Positions 12,796 through 24,853 of a DNA stretch of 64,000 nt are shown in pieces; position 1 is the first letter of the stretch, and each line of letters opens with the position of its first letter. Position numbers and translations under genes: made by a program. Below the pieces are notes generated by a model that saw only the letters and a list, made by a program, of their open reading frames with translations, was not told the origin of the DNA and ran no database searches. The stretch comes from Isoetes taiwanensis (taxonomy: Eukaryota > Streptophyta > Lycopodiopsida > Isoetales > Isoetaceae). The DNA is taken from positions 2,379,950 through 2,443,949 of the forward strand of contig JAJEKV010000061.1 of assembly GCA_021234155.1 (NCBI GenBank). The letters are read 5' to 3'.

Positions 12796-13144
12796 CTGAT
12801 TTGGTTGAATTTCATTGCTAGAGTCCTCTTCATTGTCGAGTGCGCTACAATCTCCACATTAGAATCGACCACAATGACCACATTACTACTAAGAAGTTTA
12901 CGCTACTTTGGAGACATTCCCACAAGGATTAGGGCTTGGAACAAACTTCAAGATACCCATGTCACCTTTGGCCCTATTTGGATCTAATCCATCGCATGCC
13001 TTACCGGATCAATTAAGCGTGCTTTACTTTCGGTTTGTGGACTCTTTGTGCTCTATCCCATGTCTCCTCGAGAAATTCAATAAGTTTGGGCCCTAGTTTG
13101 CCCCTTATTACCGGTAGCCCTACGGTGCGGCCACTCTTACTCAT
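12796..13144 (-). pseudogene. Family 1 SAP/HeH-like first exon, copy A
   Basis: ATG at 13,144, donor at 12,796. Same exon as 30,436-30,774, with small indels (for example 'ccctacggtgcgg' for 'ccctctggtcgg') that break the frame at CTG/CAG sites. Confidence 0.6.
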
Positions 13145-13496
13145 GCTCAAGCTTTCGAATTGGGAAACTAAGTCTATTTATCTTGTCTATTTGCTAAAAC
13201 CAATTAAGGAGATTTTAAGCCCTTAATCCCATGCAGCTAAAGCGAGAAATTACAAGAACGTCGGATAAAGTGCAACTTACGAGATATCTACAAGAAATAT
13301 ACTAGAAATAATCCAGAATTACTCAAGAGAAATGAAATAAAAAATGCATTATCAGTACCTGTAGCTTTCGAGCTCAGAATGCAACAAAATATGATTGCAT
13401 ACATGCGGCCGTCAGCAGTAGTTTCGGAAGAGTCATCTCCGGTTATTCTGAGATCATTTAGTCTCTGCCCAAGTCACGCTTGTCCGCCAACAAAGC

Positions 13497-13539
13497 ATTA
13501 GGGTTCGTCCATCGATTAGGGTTCGTCAATAGATAAGGG
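13497..13539 (-). promoter_or_regulatory. Duplicated telobox-like motif (copy A upstream)
   Basis: Two GACGAACCCTAAT units on the minus strand, about 355 bp upstream of the ATG at 13,144. Same sequence as at 4,703. Confidence 0.35.
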
Positions 13540-14668
13540 TACATATTACTGTATAATATAATTTCACAACTAACAATAAGATTACCAACATATGACCTTT
13601 AAAACAATCCTTTTTTAAGCTCAATTTTTTCTATTCAGCCCACATGCGCACCCTACATACACCTTTAACACCCATTGCATACTTAGGCTTTAAATTATGT
13701 CCCCATAATTTTGCCATAATCACCACATGACCATTGCCCCTAGTAGCCAAACTTTGCATTCCAACAAGATGTTAGCATGCCAATTTCATGATATACATTT
13801 CTTCCTAGTTGTCAAAATAACCTCCTTATATCCATATCTTTACTTCACGTTCTTGCTATTGTCCACTATGTGGTCTTTCATTACCTTAATAATCTTTAGG
13901 AGTAAAATTAACCTATTCAGGTTAAGGGCCCAGACTATCATCAAGGCCATTAATGAGTTCCTAGAAGCATACCTCTGGTTTCGAAATTATCTTTGATCAT
14001 AGTCCCTTTATTGAAACCCACATACATATTGGAACATTAACAACAAATCGTCCCCAATATTCAGTCCCAATTAATATTCCTATAGTATCAAATTAACCTT
14101 TGCCCCTATTTCCATTCTTTGCAACCTAAAAGGATATTAGCCAACATCATAAATCTTTGCAAATGTTCATTAGTCTTAAGTAAAACCAAGAAAGTCTAAC
14201 TATATTATAACTTAAGAAAAAATGTCCAAATTTATTTACATAGCATTAGACAATCAATTGGCAACAAATTATCATTACCAAAGTCAACCATCATACTATC
14301 AACCATTATTGTGGGATATGCATACCATCTGAAACACCATCAAGCCCAAGGAGCAACAACATTTTTATTTAATGCATAGGTTAATTTTAAGAGAACAAGT
14401 TCATTCCAACATAATGTTGCAATGCTCCAAGTCATATAGATAAATTGATCCCCTTATCCTAGATAAAGGTACCATCACCATATTAGTTGCATTTATAGGA
14501 TCGGGAGACATGTCCATGGACAACTAAGACCACTACATATGGATTAGATGATGGTACTAAAGACTTAAAGGGAACTAAGGCTAATGACGAGTAAGATTTG
14601 TATATATATATATATATCCACGCCTCCTGGGAGATGAGATAAGGTCCCATATGATAGCAAAAAGGATT

Positions 14669-14700
14669 GGAGGATCCCTTTGCTAGCAAAGGGACCCTCC
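14669..14700. other. Hairpin in the divergent spacer (copy B)
   Basis: Same 32-nt inverted repeat as at 5,882, without base changes, about 400 bp upstream of the B3 gene of copy B. Confidence 0.6.
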
Positions 14701-15095
14701 CTCAAAACTAAGTGTTAAAGGTTGTCTCTAAGGGACATTAGTGCAAACAAAGAATTGGTTGGGTTCATCTGAGAATTGTATCGAAAATGCTTGTACTACA
14801 TAGATTGAATAGTTAAGGAAGAAACTAATAATCTATATCCTATTAATTTGTTTCAAAATAATTAAGAATAATACCAACCGTATATGCCCTATTTTATTCT
14901 GGTTCCGAATTAACTGCAGAGTTCTTATCCAAGGCATATAATAATTATTAGCATAGCTGCTACCCTACGCTTGTAATAATTAGAGTAGTCATATCATAAT
15001 AGCATTAGCTCATATATTGAGCGCATAAATTTATGGTTAATCGGCCAGAGTAACCCTTTCATTTTCCAGTCGATAGCTATTTCATATTCCAAGCA

Positions 15096-16030
15096 ATGGC
15101 GACAGTGTTTCTTGTAGATGTCAAGTTCGGTCACCTTCTGGTATGCTAAAACCTTGCTGATTCATAATATCTTAAGCTTAGTTTCAGTACACAGATTCTC
15201 GCTGTTAACACAATCGAGATTTTTGCAGGAAGCAGAGGGGATAATGCTTGCCAAAGATCAGTATATCGTTGGTGTAGGCCCAAATCGAAAAGGAGTATTG
15301 ATATTTACATAGCATCGGTGGGCGGTCGAACATTCTTATTCTTCGAAGGCGGGAATCCTTTTACAAAGGAAACAACATGGTGGATGGAACCGCACTTTTA
15401 TGCAAACATATCGAGAAAATGGAACACGTCTAACAGCCCAGATATGTGATGGAAATTATCGTGTGAAACCCATCGGAAATTGGCAAGTGGGAAACTCCAG
15501 TCATAGTACACCATCAAAGAATCGGGCAGGCAATAATGATCGGCGAGGTGCAACAGATACACCCAGAAATAACAAGTTTGATACAACCAGAAATAACAAG
15601 TTTGATTCATCCGATGATGATGATTCATCTGATGAGGATGAACCCCCATCCCATAAGCCCTTCCGAGTCGCTCTCCTCAGAGCAAATATAAATAGAGGCT
15701 TGGTATGTTTATGCTTTTGATTCCATCCATTACTTTAAAATACTTTATTATTTTCTATTATTTGCTTGAGTAGGTACTCGAGAATGAGAACAAATGGCGT
15801 AGTCCACCAAAGGGATATCTGATTGACATCTATGGACCAGGAAATCAGAAGAGCTCACTGGTAGCAAAGAGTAGCCGAAGCTGTCTTGGTGTTGGCTGGA
15901 ATGGTTTTAAGAAAAAGTATGGTTTAAGCCTTGGAGATGTTCTTGAGTTTACTTACACTGGAAAGAAATTTACATGGAACATGAAGAAGATCTTGAAAAG
16001 TAAACATTGCACAAATTAAGGAAGGTTTAA
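15096..16030 (+). CDS. Two-B3-domain protein gene, copy B
   Basis: ATG at 15,096, with exon borders as in copy C. The linker has the two 'RNNKFD' units. Exon 3 is almost identical to copy C up to 'GKKFTWNMK' and then differs at the very C-terminus ('KILKSKHCTN' in this copy). Frame breaks near 15,290-15,420 again coincide with CTG/CAG positions ('cttattcttcgaaggcggg' for 'cttcactgaaggctggg'). Confidence 0.65.
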
Positions 16031-16678
16031 ACCACGATCTGTTATGACTATGAACAATAGTACTATCTTTGTATATTCACTATATATGTTAAGAAATAGT
16101 CTATGTGCCAATTTTTCAAAACTATTGGCTCTGATTTTTGTAATTTTGCTAACTATATAACTATACTAGACATGCATGTAGCTTTCTTTGTAATACTCTA
16201 TTAAATCCAGTTTTTCAAAGTAATAATATCAATCAGTTGTATTTACTCAGTTAGTTTTCTGTTAACTCAGGTTTATAAAGTTTCCAACAAATAACAGCAT
16301 ACATTGCACCAAATGATACAAGTACTTATTTATCTATCTCAGAAACTGATTCCACCCATCTCAAAGATTGTATCAGATATCATAAACATCCTTTGCAAGC
16401 AGTACCAAAAGTATTAATAACCCATAGAGAAGAGTACACAGCAACCAATACAGACTATGATTCCCATGAATGGGAATTCCTTTGCTAAGTATATTACACT
16501 AACATGATTCCTTTCAGCCTATATATCAAATTATTGATCATACAAATCAATCTTAGGAACCATTCTTTACTCAAGAACTTTGAGTATCTTATGTCAAAAT
16601 TTATTCTTATCAAAACCTTTGCAATTAACTCAATAAATCCCTATGCTTAGGAAATCATTTAACCCTTAAATCAAAATA
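16031..16678. other. Convergent 3' intergenic region, copy B
   Basis: No coding sequence seen between the facing 3' ends of the B3 and RT genes. Equivalent to 24,854-25,501. Confidence 0.5.
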
Positions 16679-18741
16679 TTATCTGGATTTTCCCAATTCG
16701 AATATCAATGTCTTGATATCATATTTTAGGCCTGGGAAATTTTCATTTCTCAATACCCTGAGCACCTTATGCCACACATCCTTCTTCTTAAATCCTTTAT
16801 CAATAAAGCAGTTGATAAGAATAACCAAATCTTCTGCAGCCCGAATAGGATTATTGTGCACATATAATATCGGTTGCACCTGTGAAATGATAACATTGCA
16901 CGCCATAATATATGGCCTACAACTGCTAGCATGGATAAATTTAACAGCTTTGAAAGGTAGGTTGTTCCTTTTGTCAAACCTATATGTATTATATAAACCA
17001 GCATGCCTTGCAATGATGTCAATAGTAACATTAAGGAAATCAGCTTTCATTCCAATGTGAGCATCATGGCTGTGATATGTCGTTTCATCCTTGATTACAA
17101 GGTGCTCCAAATTGTAGATAGTAACACCATTACCATTATTATTGAGTCCAAGGAAAGCCCTGACATATGGATTGTTAATACTAAGAAGATCATCCATATA
17201 CCTGAATGTATATCTGAATGCAGCCGCCTCAGTAAATTTACCTTCAGTAATTAATTTAGAGATAAACTCAAGCTCAAAAGCAGCCAGATATAAGTTACAC
17301 CAACCAGGACTAGAAGCAAATCCCATTGGGATACCCTTGATTTGTCTAAATACCCCATTATGCATTAAGAGAAAACAATTGTTCAAAGAACCATTTGTTT
17401 AACAGGTGTAAATAGGTCCATATCCATTCTGTGCCATACTTTGCTTTCAGGAACCATATTCTTCCATTCCATCTTAATGCTGCCATTTTCCAAGATTTTA
17501 TACCACATATCATAACCTGCATTAACTTTTTTCTTAATTCTCCATGTCATCCTTATCACACTCTCCATAATGTAACAAATCCCATGTACCCCATCTAATG
17601 GGATATTCTCGTAACATTTGGTTATATCAAAGAACAAACACGTCATTAACCTTAGGAGGTAAGTTACACATCACATCATAGATGGAATTGATTACCTGGG
17701 CCGCTTTGATCTTATTCTTTTGGAAAACATTAGCAAAGACTTTGCATTTTTCATAACAAATTGTTGGCCACATGTCCGAATGAGATTAAGTCCAATTTGC
17801 TACAATTGCAATTTGGAGTAGAAAAATAGTTTCATGCGCATTGGTGATCCACCGTATTCCAATTTATGGGCTTTAAAATGCCTAAAAGGTATGGTAATTC
17901 CATACTTGAACATGTGTCCTATTCCCAACATGGAATCAATATCCTCCCCGCACATGACTAATCAACTCCTCTCTAGTGATATCACACTTACAAAAATCAT
18001 TGCTATTAAGCCCGATAGTGGCGGCTTCTCACGATATGTAAGGGGCAAATAAACACGGGATTATTAGCAGCTTTATCCACACCTGAGATGTACAGGTTAT
18101 TAACCAGCCATTCAATATTTTTACTCACATTTTCCTCCATACATAAGAATTTTTTCTTGGATTCACTGTTACTTTCTACAAACATTTTGGCCAGCCATCT
18201 GATTTCTTTTCTAAGATCATTTTTACACTGCTCAATAACCAGTTCATCATATTCCACAAGAGAAAACACGGTAATGCGAGAAAAAACATTTCAATGGTAT
18301 TATCCATTTCTGCCATAAATTGCTCAATAGTGAATGGGTGATCTGGTATAAAGTTTAATCCAAGTTGAAACCAATTTTACAATGAATAATATTCAGGTCA
18401 GTTGTTTGGATGTGTCCGATTTTCTGATCAATAAATTTCTGTAATCTTGGGATGCTACATACACATGCAGGTTCCAAAGGACTGGTAAACACAATTTTAG
18501 GTTTGTAGAACATATCCTTAAGGTTGCTGGTATACCTCCAACCAAATACTGTATTTTCCCATATATTGTAGCCAGTGTGATCAAAAAATCTGCACAAAAC
18601 ACTCTTAAATGTACTGCTGTACGCAATTTTATCAACAACCTTTGAAAAATATGTTAAATGCACATATTTTTTGCTTGTTTTCTCCTTAATAACTTGTAAT
18701 TTTACTCTTCCATCGATCCTGTTGCACAGTATTCTTCTTTT
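16679..18741 (-). CDS. Penelope-like reverse transcriptase exon, copy B
   Basis: The exon starts after a clear acceptor (TTGTATTAAACAG, first base 18,741) in phase 0 and ends with TAA at 16,679, about 687 codons. In order: 'KKYVHLTYFSK' and 'FGWRYTSNLKDMFYKP'; the 'ISGVDKAANNPVFIC' motif near residue 215, comparable to the DKG/DKA motif of Penelope-like RTs; motif A 'DITKCYENIPLD'; motif B 'GIPMGFASSPGWCNLYL'; motif C 'FRYMDDLLSINN'; then 'FDKRNNLPF'. Nothing like a GIY-YIG nuclease follows. Frame breaks near 17,390, 17,640, 17,760 and 18,280 lie at CAG/CTG-type sites. The catalytic residues are all present. Confidence 0.8.
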
Positions 18742-18957
18742 CTGTTTAATACAATAATAAATATTCAGAAAAGGTATTCAAAAAACTTTTGTATTTTTTA
18801 TTTAATACTCTTGATGATACTGGCAAAATTTGGGATAAACCCATACATATTGGCAGAATAAGGGGTAAAACCCATATATTTTGACCATGAGGTCAGAGTT
18901 AACATGCAGAGCATGCTTCATCAAAATATATATTATCATATCAGATAGGCTATGCTT
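18742..18957 (-). other. Probable intron between ORF1 and RT, copy B
   Basis: Donor CAG|GTATAA at 18,957 and acceptor TATTAAACAG at 18,742. The acceptor is convincing and has counterparts in families 2 and 3. The donor lies 15 nt after the ORF1 TGA, so either RT is translated separately or a base is miscalled in the T run before the TGA. That run is 5 T here but 4 T in copies C and D. Confidence 0.45.
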
Positions 18958-18972
18958 GTTATACCTGAGTTC

Positions 18973-20525
18973 TCAAAAAGAGATATTATTACTGCGTGCT
19001 CCAGCAGATGCATCAGGTACGTTGATATTCACAGTCCCTGCCACATTAGTAGCCATTTTCACCAATTTTGGTGGCCTAAGTATGCCAGTAACAGCAATAT
19101 TATTATTTTGGTTTCTCTTTTTAGCAGGGGCATACCCGAAGCTGCTATTATCATGAAGATGGTCCATCAAGAATTTCCTGGATTTGATAGTCTTTTCAAT
19201 GATGTCAACCGCCTTAGAATTACCAAACTCCTGTTTGAAATTGGCATTTTCATTTTCAGCCAATCTGTGAGTCATTCTGAACATGAGATCCCGTATCTTA
19301 AGATACCCAATATATGAGATGACAACTTTTCTAATCGGATCAGAGGCCAACCATCTGGCCATAAATGCAAATCTCATCTGAATTCTCTGTTCAGGCCATA
19401 TCTTGTCCAAATTATTAAACATGAACCAGACCATATGGTCAAACCATATTATATTATCAGGACACTTCTCATCTGTCACCTGATCACAGTTGCATCTGTA
19501 AAATGGGCAATACGTTCTCCAAATACGCTTCAGGTAAAAATCAATCCTTGGCTCATTGGTTTTGGCCATATGGCCCTTCTGCCCAATGTACAGTTCATTT
19601 CCAATTTGGCATTTCTTCTCAAGAAGTGAAATACTGAAAGGTAGCTTAACATTTATTTTCCTTATATGTTTTGTAAACGAGATGGAATCCCTCTCAGCCT
19701 TATTAACTTCATCAGGACTTAAGCGTGCCAGCATGATAAATGACTCTTTACTAATTGGAGTTGTAATACCCAAGTTTTTGCTAGCCCACAACATCTGTTG
19801 GAATTGATCCCCATGGATCTCAATATTCCTACTAGACATAATAGGAAAACTGCCACAATTGAACAAGTTCAACTCCTTAAGATTGTAGGTTTCGATTTCC
19901 TCCTTAATTTTATCCTCTGAAGAAGGAACAGCATTATCCATGCTAGGCCCAGTAAATTGATCCGTACAGTCCACATCATCAATATCAAACAGGCAATTGT
20001 CCAAGGAAACAGCAGGTTCATGAGTTTTTTCCATGCTATTATCCACTTTGTTGTTTGGAGTATAAGTATACTTGAGTGAATTCTGTTTTTCCAGAGCAGT
20101 TAAGCCATTAATGAAAGCAAGTAAATCTTGCAAGTCTTTACCATCCGCATCCATGTGAGCACTTGGAAGCTTCTTGTAGGTATCCACAATCAAGTCATGA
20201 CATCTACCATAATCAAGATCTTTAAAACTTGAAACTAATCCAAGCATGTTGTTGAATCCAAGGAACAAGACCATCGACATATCTCCATCACCTAGTGTGC
20301 ATTCTTTGCAGATAATTAAGTTATGTACCTCCTGTAATTTGATGCACGCCATGACAGCTTGGACAGCCTTGTTGGGTGCCAAAATACCTGCTGCAGAATA
20401 TCCCAGTCTTGATAATTCCGGAAGCCAAATAGGTCTACCAAGATTGGAATTCTCAGACACCGGGTTTTTTGAATGCTAACAGCATGGTTGAAGAGACTAG
20501 CATCATTATTTTGAGCAACAGCTTC
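18973..20525 (-). CDS. Family 1 ORF1: unknown Cys-containing, possibly Gag-like protein, copy B
   Basis: The exon opens after TATATAG| at 20,525 in phase 0 and ends with TGA at 18,973, about 517 codons, of which 495 form one open frame. Visible features: 'RPIWLPELSRLGYSAAG' near residue 30; an acidic middle ('DIDDVDCTDQ') near 180; a Cys cluster 'CPFYRCNCDQVTDEKCP' near 340-357, followed directly by 'IIWFDHMVWFMFNNL'; and a basic Asn-rich C-terminus ('AKKRNQNNN'). The family 2 ORF1 shares the order Cys/His cluster then 'WFDHVFWFMMNNL', so the domain is conserved across families. I recognise no named domain. By position upstream of RT it may be the nucleic-acid-binding partner, but that is inference. 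Confidence 0.7.
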
Positions 20526-21634
20526 CTATATAAAGCATAAAAATCAGTATAAAAGAAAATATACGTGAAGGTATAAGTGAAAGTATAAGAGAACACAACT
20601 TAAAACAATAGTCCCAATGACCTCTATGGCTCACACCAGTAAAACCAGTGATTCAAAATGGGGAGATATATAAATTGGCCTAGCCAAGACCTCATGCATT
20701 AACCAGACATCCAAGGAGTCCTATATTAACTAGATAGGAAACCTGAATTTATTGAACCCTAAAAAGGGAAACCATAGAGGTCATGGGACTAAAAAACATA
20801 AAGAATTCACCATAATAACCATGTCCTAGTCACCAATAATATTAGATTAATCCCAAACATGTAATATTGCCAAAAATTATGCTCAAACAATTAACTGCAG
20901 ACAGACAGCAAGCTATTAAAGCCATTGACTCAATAAAAATAACCGGACAATAATATTATTTGAAGGATTCTAAATACAACCAGCCATTAAATGGATAGAA
21001 TAGCCAATATGAGCCAATTATTGCCAAATTCTTAAAAAATTACCATTATAACAAACATATAGATCTACCAGAAATATAACAGATGTATTTTAAAGATAAT
21101 AAAACAAAGATACTATAACAGTTGTAAGAAGATCCGTAATATGAAAAAAGTTACAAGAGAAATAGGATTAAAAGGAAGTACCAAATGTATTGCCAAATAT
21201 TTTGTCCATATGTCTTCAATAGTAATAGCAAAGTAAGAGTAAATACTTACCCAAACGGATTGTAACAACAAAATTAATGAATAGTTCATAACCAGCAGCA
21301 TTCCTCAAACATCCATGCAAAAAAGAGTGCAGGAGAAGAGAGTTCGGTTACCCGCAAACAAATAGCACTTATTAGCCTAAAGAGGGTAAGAAATACTAAT
21401 GCTAGGTGTAAGCTATGAACTCTCTTGGCATTTCTCGCCCTTTACCCCACGTAATTTACATAACGAAAATTAATAATGTAATTTAAAGCCAACCCAAAGC
21501 TATCATACATCTTGCATTTAAATAATTTATGAACAGATCAAAATTGATCTGTACCATTGTATCCCAGATATAAGCTGCAGTAATAATCTCTTATGATAAT
21601 TCAGACCATCTAAGTATAAATAATACGAGCAAAC
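20526..21634 (-). other. First intron of the family 1 element, copy B
   Basis: About 1.1 kb between the SAP exon donor at 21,635/21,634 and the ORF1 acceptor. No conserved reading frame seen. Confidence 0.55.
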
Positions 21635-21976
21635 CTGATTTGGTTGAATTTCATTGCTAGAGTCCTCTTCATTGTCAGAGTCTGCTACAATCTCCACATT
21701 AGAATCAGCCACAATGACCACATTACTACCAGAAGTTTCTGCTACTTTGGAGACATTCCCACAAGGATTCAGGCTTGGAACAAACTTCAAGATACCCATG
21801 TCACCTTTGGCCCTATTTGGATCTAATCCATTTATGCCTCAGCATTGATCAATTAACTGTGCTTTACTCGGTTGTGGACTGCTGTGCTCTATCCCATGTC
21901 TCCTCAGAAATTCAATAAGTTTGGGCCTAGTTTGCCCCTTATTACCAGCGCCCTCTGGTCGGCCACTCTTACTCAT
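21635..21976 (-). CDS. Family 1 SAP/HeH-like first exon, copy B
   Basis: ATG at 21,976, donor CAG|GT at 21,635. Nearly identical to the intact exon of copy C. The one clear break is at about 21,830-21,845, where 'atgctgtctgcacagatc' of copy C reads 'atttatgcctcagcattgatc'. Confidence 0.65.
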
Positions 21977-22327
21977 GCTCAAGCTTTCCGAATTGGGAAA
22001 CTAAGTCTATTTATACTGTCTATTTGCTAAAACCAATTAAGGAGATTTTAAGCCCTTAATCCCATACGCTAAAGCAGAAATTACAAGAACGTCCAGATAA
22101 AGTGCAACTTACCAGATATCTACAAGAAATATACTAGAAATAATCCAGAATTACTCAAGAGAAATGAAATAAAAAATGCATTATCAAGACTCAGTTTTTT
22201 TTCGAGCTCGAATGCAACAAAATATGATTGCATACATGCACCGCCAACAAGTAGTTTTAAGAGTCATCTCCGCTAGTTACAGATCATTTAGTCATCGCCC
22301 AAGTCACGCTTTGTCCGCCAACAAAGC

Positions 22328-22371
22328 ATTAGGGTTCGGCCCATCGATTAGGGTTCGTCTAATAGATAAGG
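22328..22371 (-). promoter_or_regulatory. Duplicated telobox-like motif (copy B upstream)
   Basis: Two AACCCTAAT units on the minus strand about 350 bp upstream of the ATG at 21,976. Two extra bases relative to copy A. Confidence 0.35.
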
Positions 22372-23509
22372 GTACATATTATCAGATAATATAATTTCAC
22401 AACTAACAATAAGATTACCAACATATGACCTTTAAAACAATCCTTTTTAAGCTCATTTTTTTTCTATTCAGCCCACATGCGCACCCTACATACACCTTTA
22501 ACACCCATTGCATACTTAGGCTTTAAATTATGTCCCCATAATTTTGCCATAATCACCACATGACCATTGCCCCTAGTAAACTTATCATGATTCCAACAAG
22601 ATGTTAGCATGCCAATTTCATGATATACATTTCTTCCTAGTTGTCAAAATAACCTCCTTATATCCATATCTTTACTTCACGTTCTTGCTATTGTCCACTA
22701 TGTGGTCTTTCATTACCTTAATAATCTTTAGGAGTAAAATTAACCTATTCAGGTTAAGGGCCCAGACTATCATCAAGGCCATTAATGAGTTCCTAGAAGC
22801 ATACCTCTGGTTTCGAAATTATCTTTGATCATAGTCCCTTTATTGAAACCCACATACATATTGGAACATTAACAACTCGTCCCCAATATTCAGTCCCAAT
22901 TAATATTCCTATAGTATCAAATTAACCTTTGCCCCTATTTCCATTGCTGCAACCTAAAAGGATATTAGCCAACATCATAAATGCTGCAAATGTTCATTAG
23001 TCTTAAGTAAAACCAAGAAAGTCTAACTATATTATAACTTAAGAAAAAATGTCCAAATTTATTTACATAGCATTAGACAATCAATTGGCAACAAATTATC
23101 ATTACCAAAGTCAACCATCATACTATCAACCATTATTGTGGGATATGCATACCATACAGAAACACCATCAAGCCCAAGGAGCAACAACATTTTTATTTAA
23201 TGCATAGGTTAATTTTAAGAGAACAAGTTCATTCCAACATAATGTTGCAGTGCTCCAAGTCATATAGATAAATTGATCCCCTTATCCTAGATAAGGTACC
23301 ATCACCACATTAGTTGCATTTATAGGATCAGGAGACATGTCCATGGACAACTAAGACCACTACATATGGATTAGATGATGGTACTAAAGACTTAAAGGGA
23401 ACTAAGGCTAATGACCAGAGTAAGATTGTGTATATATATATATATCCCTGCCTCCTACCGGAGGGCAGATAAGGTCCCATATGATAGCAAAAAAGGATTG
23501 GAGGATCCC

Positions 23510-23541
23510 TTTGCTAGCAAAGGGACCCTCCTGCCGACTAA
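23510..23541. other. Hairpin in the divergent spacer (copy C)
   Basis: Same inverted repeat as at 5,882, preceded by a TA microsatellite at about 23,430-23,447. Confidence 0.6.
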
Positions 23542-23926
23542 GTGTTAAAGGTTGTCTCTAAGGGACATTAGTGCAAACAAAGAATTGGTTGGGTTCATAC
23601 AGAATTGTATCGAAAATGCTTGTACTACATAGATTGAATAGTTAAGGAAGAAACTAATAATCTATATCCTATTAATTTGTTTCAAAATAATTAAGAATAA
23701 TACCAACCGTATATGCCCTATTTTATTCTGGTTCCGAATTAACTGCAGAGTTCTTATCCACGGCATATAATAATTATTAGCATAGCTGCTACCCTACGCT
23801 TGTAATAATTAGAGTAGTCATATCATAATAGCATTAGCTCATATATTGAGCGCATAAATTTATGGTTAATCCCGGCCAGAGTAACCCTTTCATTTTCCAG
23901 TCGATAGCTATTTCATATTCCAAGCA

Positions 23927-24853
23927 ATGGCGACAGTGTTTCTTGTAGATGTCAAGTTCGGTCACCTTCTGGTATGCTAAAACCTTGCTGATTCATAATA
24001 TCTTAAGCTTAGTTTCAGTACACAGATTCTCGCTGTTAACACAATCGAGATTTTTGCAGGAAGCAGAGGGGATAATGCTTGCCAAAGATCAGTATATCGT
24101 TGGTGTAGGCCCAAATCGAAAGGAGTACAGTATTTACATAGCATCAGTAGGCGGTCGAACATTCTTCACTGAAGGCTGGGAATCCTTTTTACAAGGAAAC
24201 AACATGGTGGATGGAACCGCACTTTTATGCAGCATATCAGAAAATGGAACACGTCTAACAGCCCAGATATGTGATGGAAATTATCGTGTGAAACCCATCG
24301 GAAATTGGCAAGTGGGAAACTCCAGTCATAGTACACCATCAAAGAATCGGGCAGGCAATAATGATCGGCGAGGTGCAACAGATACACCCAGAAATAACAA
24401 GTTTGATACAACCAGAAATAACAAGTTTGATTCATCCGATGATGATGATTCATCTGATGAGGATGAACCCCCATCCCATAAGCCCTTCCGAGTCGCTCTC
24501 CTCAGAGCAAATATAAATAGAGGCTTGGTATGTTTATGCTTTTGATTCCATCCATTACTTTAAAATACTTTATTATTTTCTATTATTTGCTTGAGTAGGT
24601 ACTCGAGAATGAGAACAAATGGCGTAGTCCACCAAAGGGATATACAGTTGACATCTATGGACCAGGAAATCAGAAGAGCTCACTGGTAGCAAAGAGTAGC
24701 CGAAACTGTCTTGGTGTTGGCTGGAATGGTTTTAAGAAAAAGTATGGTTTAAGCCTTGGAGATGTTCTTGAGTTTACTTACACTGGAAAGAAATTTACAT
24801 GGAACATGAAGATATTAAGGGCGCCAAGATTGCACAAATTAAGGAAGGTTTAA
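23927..24853 (+). CDS. Two-B3-domain, transcription-factor-like protein, copy C (intact)
   Basis: Three exons, all phase 0: 23,927-23,971 (ends CTG|GTATGC), 24,060-24,527 (after TTTTGCAG, ends TTG|GTATGT) and 24,599-24,853 (after GAGTAG), 255 residues. Residues about 30-95 hold the second half of a B3 fold ('GRTFFTEGWESF', 'NNMVDGTALLCSI'). An acidic linker follows ('SSDDDDSSDEDE', about 140-152) after two 'RNNKFD' units. Residues about 175-240 hold a second B3 half ('VGWNGFKKKYGLSLGDVLEF'). The 'GW..F.....L..GD' pattern is typical of plant B3 DNA-binding domains, so a nuclear DNA-binding protein is inferred. It is transcribed away from the SAP exon and towards the RT gene. It may be host-derived cargo or a gene co-amplified with the element. 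Confidence 0.8.

Noticed and set aside
14483-14689. A small protein with an 'IYIYIYK' run
   Set aside because: It is the TA microsatellite read in frame.
15398-15649. Minus-strand His/Tyr-rich frames over the B3 gene (also 24,166-24,474 and 41,647-42,093)
   Set aside because: They are antisense to exon 2 of the B3 gene; the repeats mirror the Asp/Asn-rich linker.
16713-17402. Plus-strand frames over the RT exon
   Set aside because: They are the complement of the conserved RT frame and have no motifs of their own.
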